35,502 nucleotides of DNA from Candidatus Aminicenantota bacterium. GTDB lineage: Bacteria > Acidobacteriota > Aminicenantia > Aminicenantales > Aminicenantaceae. Shown one piece after another: positions 16,968-23,880 of the stretch (position 1 is its first letter; every line of letters starts with the position of its first letter). Location: positions 1 through 35,502 of the forward strand of contig JAUVXM010000019.1 in the NCBI GenBank assembly GCA_030603565.1, given 5' to 3'. The notes under the pieces were generated by a model, which saw nothing but the letters and a program-made list of their open reading frames with translations, searched no databases and was not told the DNA's origin. The translations under genes were made by a program, and so were the position numbers.

Positions 16968-17384
16968 TCAGAACCTAAATTTTATTCCGGCTCGAAGATT
17001 AAAACCACTAAGATCAAACACTGCGTAACGAATGTTTTCATAACCTGCTGCATTTTCATTTAATATGGCCAGGCCCGGATATGTTTGTCTTTTTAAAAAG
17101 TAAAGAGTTCCCTCTTCTATGGAGATATTATCATTTACCAATCCAATTATATTCAATTCCCAGTCATTGATTCTGGCCATTCCTTGGAAATTACTGATTT
17201 TTGCATAGCGGCCATAACATTCGATCAGGAAGATGGCTCTTTGGTTTAAATTGATCTCAAGTCCGATCCCACCCTGAAATCCCATCTGCCTGGCAGTTGC
17301 CTCCTGATATAAGCTGTCTAAATTGTCCCTATCCGAACCCAGAGTATAGCTGTACTTAGCAAAATAGAGTACGGGGAAGGTCAA
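16968..17384 (-). pseudogene. C-terminal fragment of an outer membrane beta-barrel protein
   Basis: 138 residues with alternating hydrophobic/aromatic strands (AIFLIECYGRYAKI, WELNIIGLV, FNLRAGIKFRF) and a terminal Phe typical of BAM-inserted barrels. There is no signal peptide. The frame opens just after in-frame stop codons near 17400, and its nominal start is TTG without a ribosome site. The upstream DNA is the promoter region of the divergent gene at 17491. I take it as the surviving 3' end of a porin-like gene. The repeat element begins 26 bases past its stop. The parent family is not identifiable. Confidence 0.55.
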
Positions 17385-17413
17385 AAGAAAGTCATGTCAT
17401 CATACCGGATTTG

Positions 17414-17442
17414 TTGGACTCTGGCATAAAAAGTATTATAAT
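17414..17442 (+). promoter_or_regulatory. Sigma70 promoter of the VWFA-related gene
   Basis: TTGGAC (17414-17419), a 17-base spacer and TATAAT (17437-17442), about 49 bases before the start codon. Confidence 0.6.
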
Positions 17443-17490
17443 AAGAGGGCAAGTGAATTTAATAAAAATTAGGGATGGGGAAATAATCCA

Positions 17491-19623
17491 ATGAAAAAAA
17501 ATCTCATGTATCTAATCCTAATCTCTTTAACGATTTTATGCTCGCAAGGATTTTCATTAGCAAAAATCCCCCAAAAAAAAACCCAGGAACTCAAACATGA
17601 GGTATCGGTTACGCTTAAGCTCATTCAAGTCTATGTGACTGACAGTGCCGGCAACCCTGTCACAGGTCTTAATAAAGATGACTTTTTAATCTATGATAAT
17701 AATAAGCTCCAGAAAATAACCGAATTCGAAAGATATGCCCTTATTCCTTCTGAAAAAATACCCGAATCCCCCCCCACGATACAAGAGCAAGCACCGGCAA
17801 GCTCAACCAAAGACATCATGAACCGAAAGTTTTTTTTCTTTTTTGATATGGCCAATAATAATGCCAAAGGATTTCTAAAAGCCCAGAAAGCAGCCCTGTA
17901 CTTCATCGATAATCAGCTGCAGCCTTCAGACGAAGTAGGCATTATTTCCTACTCGGTACTTAAACAGCTTACTTTGCATGAATACTTAACCACAGACCGG
18001 CAGGCGATCCGCCAGGTAGTGGAGCGCATCGGGGGAACAGGAAGAGTGGGGCGGGTAGAAAATTTTGAGGCCATGGTTTATCAGCAGATCACAGGAGAAT
18101 CGGCCCTGGATGCCAGCCAGTACGGCCACCCGGTTCAAGATGGCGTCCCAGCCCACCTGAAAGATCCGGCATCAGCCGGTTTGACCAGATCAGGCTTTGA
18201 TTATTTTGCCTCAGGATCTTTGGAATCCAACAGCCGCTTTGAAAGGGACGCATACAAAAATCAAACCCGTAATCTATTTTCCCGGATTATCGACCTGGCC
18301 AAAGCCATGCGCTATATCTCCGGGCATAAACACATTATATTCTTCTCCTCCGGTATTCCTTACTCCCTGATTCACGGGGTTGAAACCTCCAGCCCCTTCC
18401 AGCCTAAAGGATATGGGGTAGACACTTTGCTGCGGAATAGATTCGAGGAACTGCTCAAAGAACTTAGTGCGGCTAATACAACCGTATTCAGTGTGAATAC
18501 GGAAGTCCTGGCCACCAACATGACCCTCCCCACCCAGATGAAGGGAGAAGCCACCCTGCGCAGGATTTCCCAATACACTGGGGGAAAATTCATCGGTAAT
18601 GTCCAGAATTACGCAGAAATCCTGGACACGGTCCAGACCTTCACCGGCTCTTATTATGTGCTGGGCTACTATATTGATGAATCCTGGGACGGCCGCTATA
18701 ATTCCATAAAGGTTACGGTTGAGCGCCCCAAGTGCCATGTCTTCGCGCAGAAAGGATATTTCAATCCCAAGTCCTTCTCCAAATTTAGTTCCATGGAGAA
18801 AGAACTCCACCTTATTGACTTGGCACTTACGGAAAGGCCTCTCCTGCAAACCCCGCTGGATTTAGCTATGACAGCCCTTCCCTTTCCCTATCAACAAGGT
18901 TCGGGTGTTTTGTTGATGGCCCAGATCCTGGGTGAGAAGATAGGAAAATCCATAGGCGAAAAAGCGGAGATCTACTTTTTGGTTTTTGACGAAAAGGAGA
19001 ATCTCATCGACCTTAAAAGGAAGGCAGTGAAGATTTCCAGCTTGAAACGAAAGAACGCCTACTACTATTCTCTGCTGCCCATATCTGCAGGATTATATAA
19101 ATTCCGCATAGTCATTCGGGATATGGATACTGGAAATGGAGCAGTGGGGCGGTATGCAATGGATATCCCGGATATTTCGGCCCAGGGTTTAAAACTTTTT
19201 CCCCCGCTTTTTCTGGCTCCCGGAAAATCCGGTCTCTATGTGAGAGGGTTTGTTCCCAAAGCCATGGGCAATAAATTTGCTCTGCTGGATTATTTTCCCT
19301 TTGATCCGGAGCAGTCCTATCCCATCCTGGGGGAAATAGCTGGGGATGCGGCCAAAATCCAGGCTGTGCTCCGCTGTTCCCTGCATAACCTCACCAAACC
19401 GGTGCTTAAATTTAAGGCCGCCTTAATAGAAAAATCCTCAAAAAAATCGACTGCCCTGCCTGTATCCATTCTGTCCGGCCAAAAAGAAGACGAAATGGGG
19501 ACGCTTTTAGCTGAATTTCAGATGCCGAAAATGGCACCTGGAGAGTACCTTCTCGTAATAATTGCGGAAGATATTTCGAGCCAAGCCCGCTCGCAAACAT
19601 CAACCGCTTTCAAGATCTATTAG
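17491..19623 (+). CDS. Exported VWFA-related (Acidobacterial-type) domain protein
   Basis: 710 residues. GGGATGGGG lies about 10 bases before the ATG, and a signal peptide follows (NLMYLILISLTILCSQGFSLA). Residues 35-90 (VSVTLKLIQVYVTDSAGNPV, GLNKDDFLIYDN) and the von Willebrand A-like domain at about 115-410 match the 'VWFA-related Acidobacterial domain' family; HIIFFSSGIPYSL and GGKFIGNVQNYAEILD are typical. The metal-site motif DxSxS is degraded to DMANN, so ordinary MIDAS metal binding is doubtful. The C-terminal 300 residues are beta-rich and unassigned. The protein is probably periplasmic or surface-exposed and involved in protein contacts. It ends 7 bases from the convergent kinase-like gene. 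Confidence 0.85.
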   Translation: MKKNLMYLILISLTILCSQGFSLAKIPQKKTQELKHEVSVTLKLIQVYVTDSAGNPVTGLNKDDFLIYDNNKLQKITEFERYALIPSEKIPESPPTIQEQAPASSTKDIMNRKFFFFFDMANNNAKGFLKAQKAALYFIDNQLQPSDEVGIISYSVLKQLTLHEYLTTDRQAIRQVVERIGGTGRVGRVENFEAMVYQQITGESALDASQYGHPVQDGVPAHLKDPASAGLTRSGFDYFASGSLESNSRFERDAYKNQTRNLFSRIIDLAKAMRYISGHKHIIFFSSGIPYSLIHGVETSSPFQPKGYGVDTLLRNRFEELLKELSAANTTVFSVNTEVLATNMTLPTQMKGEATLRRISQYTGGKFIGNVQNYAEILDTVQTFTGSYYVLGYYIDESWDGRYNSIKVTVERPKCHVFAQKGYFNPKSFSKFSSMEKELHLIDLALTERPLLQTPLDLAMTALPFPYQQGSGVLLMAQILGEKIGKSIGEKAEIYFLVFDEKENLIDLKRKAVKISSLKRKNAYYYSLLPISAGLYKFRIVIRDMDTGNGAVGRYAMDIPDISAQGLKLFPPLFLAPGKSGLYVRGFVPKAMGNKFALLDYFPFDPEQSYPILGEIAGDAAKIQAVLRCSLHNLTKPVLKFKAALIEKSSKKSTALPVSILSGQKEDEMGTLLAEFQMPKMAPGEYLLVIIAEDISSQARSQTSTAFKIY

Positions 19624-19630
19624 AGTCAGA

Positions 19631-20452
19631 TCAATAATAAAAGTTATGCTCTCCGATTTCCTTGATCATTTCTTCCATGTCTTTAAGCAGCAGCTCTTTT
19701 CTCTTAAGAATAGCCTCGATCTCCTTGTCCTTCAATAAAGGGCCTACCGCATTTTTTATCTTCTCAAAATCGAGGTCTTTGATTTTAGCTGCAAACTCCC
19801 GGGGAAGCTGGCGTATGAGCTTCATCCCCATAATCCCATTGCGGCCATACATGAGCTGTTTAGTAAACTTTACGGAGGAACGAAATGAGCGGGAATGATC
19901 AATAAGGATAGTGCGCCAATCATCCGTATAGCGGATATTCTGTTGGGTGCGGTCTTCATTGGCAATTAAACAGTCAAAGGCCCGGGTCAGGTACTTTCTT
20001 TTTATCCAGCGATTCAGGTGTTCCTTGGGAATAGCGATATTTTGTTCCTGCCTGACTAAATCATTCATTCCTCCCTGCAGCCAAAACTGCAAAGAGCCTT
20101 TCTTGCCGCTAAATACTCTTTCGACCGTGGGAGGAACCATTCTTAAATCAAGCAGCTTGTCCATCTCATAAGCAGCGATCTCATACTGCCAGCCTTCCAG
20201 ATGGCCGGACTGTATGCCCTTGGGATTTTTCCAACACCCTTCGATGTCTCTGCCTGCTTTACTCAGGAAAAGGTGGTAAGGTTTTGTAACCCCTTCGCCG
20301 ATGTCTTCATATCTTATAATTTTAGCGGTTTTAAGAAGCTCTTCGATATCATTCCTCTGGGCGATTTCTCCGGAAGTAAACTGCCCCCAGCTCAGAGGAG
20401 ACATCCCGGCCAAAGCCAAAAGAAACAGGATTATAATTGTCTTTCGCTGCAT
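19631..20452 (-). CDS. Exported kinase-like protein (FAM20/HipA/PI3K-type fold)
   Basis: 273 residues. TAGGAG precedes the ATG by 6-7 bases. Residues 1-24 are a signal peptide (TIIILFLLALAGMSPLSWGQ). The rest resembles the atypical kinase lineage that includes FAM20C, HipA and PI3/4-kinases: an N-lobe helix and strand YEIAAYEMDKLLDLRMVPP (90-108) with VER, then GSLQFWL, then the catalytic loop FDCLIANEDRTQQNI (Asp167, Arg168, Asn172) and the metal-binding ILIDHSRSF (Asp185). FAM20-type enzymes phosphorylate secreted proteins or glycans and have the same order of motifs. The export signal places this one in the periplasm, where ATP supply is unclear. Similarity is judged by motif only; substrate and activity are unknown. 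Confidence 0.65.
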   Translation of the reverse strand: MQRKTIIILFLLALAGMSPLSWGQFTSGEIAQRNDIEELLKTAKIIRYEDIGEGVTKPYHLFLSKAGRDIEGCWKNPKGIQSGHLEGWQYEIAAYEMDKLLDLRMVPPTVERVFSGKKGSLQFWLQGGMNDLVRQEQNIAIPKEHLNRWIKRKYLTRAFDCLIANEDRTQQNIRYTDDWRTILIDHSRSFRSSVKFTKQLMYGRNGIMGMKLIRQLPREFAAKIKDLDFEKIKNAVGPLLKDKEIEAILKRKELLLKDMEEMIKEIGEHNFYY

Positions 20453-20472
20453 ATATAACTCCTATATTAGCT

Positions 20473-20501
20473 ATATTAAGTTACAAAGTAGACAAAATCA
20501 A
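20473..20501 (-). promoter_or_regulatory. Possible sigma70 promoter of the kinase-like gene
   Basis: On the minus strand TTGATT (20501-20496) and TAATAT (20478-20473) are 17 bases apart, about 20 bases from the start codon. Confidence 0.35.
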
Positions 20502-20552
20502 TGAAATCCTCTCTTTTGATTTTTATATCCTCAAAAAATAACTCGGATTATT

Positions 20553-21467
20553 CTATTTTTTCAAATAATCAAGCATTTGTCTGGCTGTGGCAGCTTTTTC
20601 ATGCTCAGGAGATAATTCCAGGAATTTTTCCAGATTTTTAACAGCCTCATCAATATTATTTTGCCCGATATAAATTGTGCCAATCTCGTAATATGCGTCT
20701 GCAAAATCTTGCTTAAGGTCTGTTGCCCTCAGAAAAGCTTCCAGAGCTTCTTCCCTTTCACCCACTGCGATTAAAACAAGTCCTAAATTATAATAAGTAT
20801 CATGATCATCCTGATTGAGTTCAACTGCTCTTTTATAATGTTTTACTGCCTCTTCAAATTTTTTGGCCCTGCCGAGCATCTCACCCAGTTCTTTATTGCT
20901 GCTGTAACTTTCCGGGTTTAATTCTACCGCCTTTCTAAAGGCAGCCATGGCTTCCTCGTATTCCTTCATTTTTTTATAAGCAAGTCCCAGGTTAAAGTAA
21001 TAACCCCAATTTAATGAGTTGAGTTTTATTGCTTCTTGATAAGATTGGACGGCTGCCTCATACTTTTGTTGTTCGTAGAGCTTGTACCCTCTGAAAAATA
21101 GCCTGTCAGCATCGGAAAGGGCTTTTTCTATAGCCTTCTCGGCATTCAACATTTTGACATCTAATTTGGTCGATTCTGCGATGGATACTTTTACTTCATA
21201 ATATGCAGGGATAAAACCTTCTTTCTGGAAAGTAAGTTGGTAATATCCCGGCCAGATTCCGATTTGAGCGAATTTACCCTGTTTATCTGTGGAAATATTA
21301 AATCTTGTTGCTGCTGTTTTTGTAGAGATAATAACAATTGTTACTTTTCCCAGAGGGTTTTTCTCGCTGTCTGTAACAATTCCTTCGATTTTTCCATGGA
21401 CCTGAGCAAATGAGCTTAAACTTAAAACAGCTATCATACCTGCTAAAATTAAGCCCTTTTTTATCAT
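20553..21467 (-). CDS. Exported CarboxypepD_reg domain plus TPR protein
   Basis: 304 residues. AGGAGGG sits 4 bases before the ATG, and ATGA overlaps the stop of the upstream GWxTD gene by 4 bases, so the two are translationally coupled. After the signal peptide (KKGLILAGMIAVLSLSSFAQ) comes a carboxypeptidase-regulatory-like domain (GKIEGIVTDSEKNPLGKVTI to about residue 105), then five or so canonical TPR units (for example YKLYEQQKYEAAVQSYQEAI and DTYYNLGLVLIAVGEREEAL). It is a periplasmic scaffold-type protein and a paralogue of the one at 5095-6060. The same pairing with a GWxTD gene in both clusters suggests that the two products act together. Confidence 0.87.
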   Translation of the reverse strand: MIKKGLILAGMIAVLSLSSFAQVHGKIEGIVTDSEKNPLGKVTIVIISTKTAATRFNISTDKQGKFAQIGIWPGYYQLTFQKEGFIPAYYEVKVSIAESTKLDVKMLNAEKAIEKALSDADRLFFRGYKLYEQQKYEAAVQSYQEAIKLNSLNWGYYFNLGLAYKKMKEYEEAMAAFRKAVELNPESYSSNKELGEMLGRAKKFEEAVKHYKRAVELNQDDHDTYYNLGLVLIAVGEREEALEAFLRATDLKQDFADAYYEIGTIYIGQNNIDEAVKNLEKFLELSPEHEKAATARQMLDYLKK

Positions 21468-23515
21468 AATTCCCTCCTGACTTTGTTTTTTGTCTTTTCT
21501 TCCAACTCTTTGATTTTTGGCTGATTTGGATTAAGTTTCAAAGATTTCTGGAGAAGCGGAAAAGCTTTTTTGGGTTGGTCCAGGTTTAGATAACATTCAG
21601 CTGCGAGGTTTAACATGCCTACTTCTGTTGCCTCTTCCAGCAGTTTTTCAAGATAGACTAGTGATTGGGACCAATTCTCGAGAGCTGAATAATTTGCAGC
21701 AATGACTTTTGCGGCTTCTCTGTTCCGGGTTGCCTTGTACAGGGTAGTGGCAATCTTGAGAGATTTATCGTATTGTTTAAGGGCAAAAAGTGTTCGTGCA
21801 AGTAAAAGTCCGGCCTCCGGTTTATCTTTTATATTTTGAGCTTTCTCAAGAGTGTCTCTGGATTGTTCATATTTTTCTGTCCTGAAATACTGATAGGCTA
21901 ATGAATAAAGGTCTTCAGGATTGGGAAATCCTTTATGAATCTGGGCATAAGCCCAGGGGAGGACAGAATATGCTTGGGCAAGCAGAATAAAATGTTCTTT
22001 TCCTTTGAGGATTTCTCTCCCATCAGCATCAAGAATGAATACTTCTACCCTGTAATATCCCGGACTGAAAGATGGAAGAGAGATGGGATTGATATCGATT
22101 CCTTGCCTGTCCGGACTCATGACTTCGCTCAAAGGCTTTTTGATGCTGTGGACAGTGGTATCGGTATTAAGGGCGATGATCTCGATCAATAATGATTTCC
22201 CCTGTTGTTGTTTTAGATTATGTAACTGAAAGTAAATGCCAATATCTTTTTTTGGCAGGAAATTGTTCTGGGCATTTATCAAATACTGGTTTCCATTGAA
22301 TGCGAATGCCTTTAGTTTTGTTCTCTGATTTTCTCCTAGTTCCATGCGTTTCTGGTAAAGAAGAAAGCTGCTTATAAAAGGACTGTTTTTTTCATCAGGG
22401 ATTAAAACATCCGCCTGGAAAGATGTAAATTCTTTTCCTGTCTTATTTTTAAGTAATAAAAAAAGCTTAAATCTTCCCGGGATAATCGGCAGTATATCCT
22501 GAAAAGCAAAAATCTGGCGTTCATGTTTACTGTATTCTTCCGGGGTAATATTTACAGGAATTTCTTCTTCCTTTTCCTGGACAAGCTTTCCCGTGCTATC
22601 TTCGATCCTTATAATGATCTGAAAATTGGCATAATTTTTCCCTTGATAGGAAGAAAAATTTATCTTACCTGGTTCTAACGTCCAATGAATAAAATGTTGT
22701 CCGGCATTTTTAAAAATCATTGTTCTGGCATGATTGTCGACGAAATCATGGGTATAATCTACCTCTATATAATCCTTGTAGTCGAGAAAATGACGGGCAT
22801 AAGCATCGGGAAATTTTTTTTCCGCAAAAGAATAAATACCGGATAAAACCGATCCGGAGGAAAGAGAGGTAACCCCAAGAGTTGCCTCTCCCGGGATATA
22901 AGACAATGAAGCCCCGGCCAGTTCCCCGGATATTTTCTTTATAGCCTGATATGCTTGATTGCGGCTGAGCCCACGGTTTGCTGTGGGAGCTGCGAGCTTC
23001 TCAGGACCTTCTACATCCGGTGAATAGAGGCGGTACTTGCCTAATCCCTGAGGTTGGTAAAAAACCAGATAGAAAAATGGAGGAAGGCCGTATTTTACCT
23101 CTCCTTTATAATGCCAGAGTTCAAGAGGCCAGACGTCGGATTGAGTTGCATATATTTGTCTTTCTAAGGGGGGGCCGAGGAGAAGATAAAAATAGCCTCT
23201 TTCTGTCCGGCTGCCTTTTTTAAAACTTTCATGTCCAAAATTGAGATCGGAAAAGCGGACACGCTTCATGTATTCCTGATAAAATTCGTTTTTACGGGTA
23301 TCCGGCATGGGATCGCGCCTGTTCCAGAAGAGGCTGATGAATTTATCCCTTTCTTGGTCTGTGTTAAGTTTCAAGAAAACATCTTTTTCGGTTTTTGTGA
23401 TGATTGGAGAAACGAGTTCAAGCCAATCTTTGTGCTTTGGCGAAAGCTTTTCTCCTGCTAATAGGAGTAAAGAAGCAGAGATCAGCATTAATAGAATGAG
23501 GTTTATCCTTTTCAT
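21464..23515 (-). CDS. Exported GWxTD-domain protein with C-terminal TPRs
   Basis: 683 residues. The signal peptide covers 1-21 (INLILLMLISASLLLLAG). The GWxTD-type domain follows with FWNRRDPMPDTRKNEF and RGYFYLLLGPP. The signature is changed to GSRTE (about 100-104), so Trp and the final Asp are both lost. A beta-rich middle and four to five TPR-like units (about 545-675) complete the same architecture as the protein at 2080-4155, and the two share VDYT, PGEATLGVTSLSS-like and FVHW/HFVHY blocks. The ribosome site is modest (CAGGA, 10 bases upstream). The gene diverges from the second TonB receptor across a 365-base control region. Confidence 0.85.
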   Translation of the reverse strand: MKRINLILLMLISASLLLLAGEKLSPKHKDWLELVSPIITKTEKDVFLKLNTDQERDKFISLFWNRRDPMPDTRKNEFYQEYMKRVRFSDLNFGHESFKKGSRTERGYFYLLLGPPLERQIYATQSDVWPLELWHYKGEVKYGLPPFFYLVFYQPQGLGKYRLYSPDVEGPEKLAAPTANRGLSRNQAYQAIKKISGELAGASLSYIPGEATLGVTSLSSGSVLSGIYSFAEKKFPDAYARHFLDYKDYIEVDYTHDFVDNHARTMIFKNAGQHFIHWTLEPGKINFSSYQGKNYANFQIIIRIEDSTGKLVQEKEEEIPVNITPEEYSKHERQIFAFQDILPIIPGRFKLFLLLKNKTGKEFTSFQADVLIPDEKNSPFISSFLLYQKRMELGENQRTKLKAFAFNGNQYLINAQNNFLPKKDIGIYFQLHNLKQQQGKSLLIEIIALNTDTTVHSIKKPLSEVMSPDRQGIDINPISLPSFSPGYYRVEVFILDADGREILKGKEHFILLAQAYSVLPWAYAQIHKGFPNPEDLYSLAYQYFRTEKYEQSRDTLEKAQNIKDKPEAGLLLARTLFALKQYDKSLKIATTLYKATRNREAAKVIAANYSALENWSQSLVYLEKLLEEATEVGMLNLAAECYLNLDQPKKAFPLLQKSLKLNPNQPKIKELEEKTKNKVRREL

Positions 23516-23555
23516 TTTATTAATTCCTGCTGTACTTTATTAGTTTCTCTATATT

Positions 23556-23584
23556 AAAATAACAAATGTGCAGATAAGTTGCAA
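23556..23584 (-). promoter_or_regulatory. Possible sigma70 promoter of the GWxTD operon
   Basis: On the minus strand TTGCAA (23584-23579) and TATTTT (23561-23556) are 17 bases apart; each hexamer matches the consensus at four of six positions. Confidence 0.3.
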
Positions 23585-23627
23585 TTGCTTCCGTTTTTTA
23601 TGAGTTTATGAAATTTGCCCCTTTTTA

Positions 23628-23658
23628 TCCAATTTATTGGATAATCCAAAAAATTGAA
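23628..23658. promoter_or_regulatory. Paired near-palindromes, candidate enhancer-binding-protein sites
   Basis: TCCAATTTATTGGA (23628-23641) and the weaker TCCAAAAAATTGAA (23645-23658) are 17 bp apart. Their centres lie about 89 and 72 bp upstream of the GG of the sigma54-type promoter at 23721-23737, matching the layout at 11850-11882. Confidence 0.6.
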
Positions 23659-23720
23659 TAAAAAAATAAAAAAGAAAATAACTATCTTGTTGATAAAAAA
23701 GGAATTGTGAAAAAAAAATT

Positions 23721-23737
23721 TTGGCATGTATTTCGCA
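23721..23737 (+). promoter_or_regulatory. Sigma54-type (-24/-12) promoter of the second TonB receptor
   Basis: TTGGCATGTATTTCGCA has GG and GC exactly 10 bases apart. It agrees with the first receptor's site at 13 or more of 17 positions. Transcription should start near 23747, about 134 bases before the start codon. Confidence 0.7.
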
Positions 23738-23880
23738 TCTAATCTTTAATAAAGGTGTATTTTTTTGTCAGAATTTTATATTATTAATATAATTAAGGAT
23801 GGTAAGGAGGTGAAAATAGGGAACAGAATAAAAAATCTAAAGGGAAATGGAATTTAATTTAAAAAAAAATCGGAGGTAAA

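Larger units (their letters stand above)
23516..23880. other. Divergent control region between GWxTD and TonB receptor genes
   Basis: 365 AT-rich bases without a gene. They hold a weak promoter towards the GWxTD gene (23556-23584), paired near-palindromes (23628-23658), a sigma54-type promoter (23721-23737), a small AT hairpin (23776-23792) and the receptor's ribosome site. Confidence 0.6.

Noticed and set aside
17406..17442. CTGGCATAAAAAG as a third sigma54 promoter
   Set aside because: No GC follows at the required 10-base spacing, and a good sigma70 promoter occupies the same bases.
23804..23860. AAGGAGGTG with a 15-codon frame in the second receptor's leader, a possible leader peptide
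   Set aside because: The GTG directly adjoins the Shine-Dalgarno-like bases, too close for initiation, and nothing comparable is seen in the first receptor's leader.
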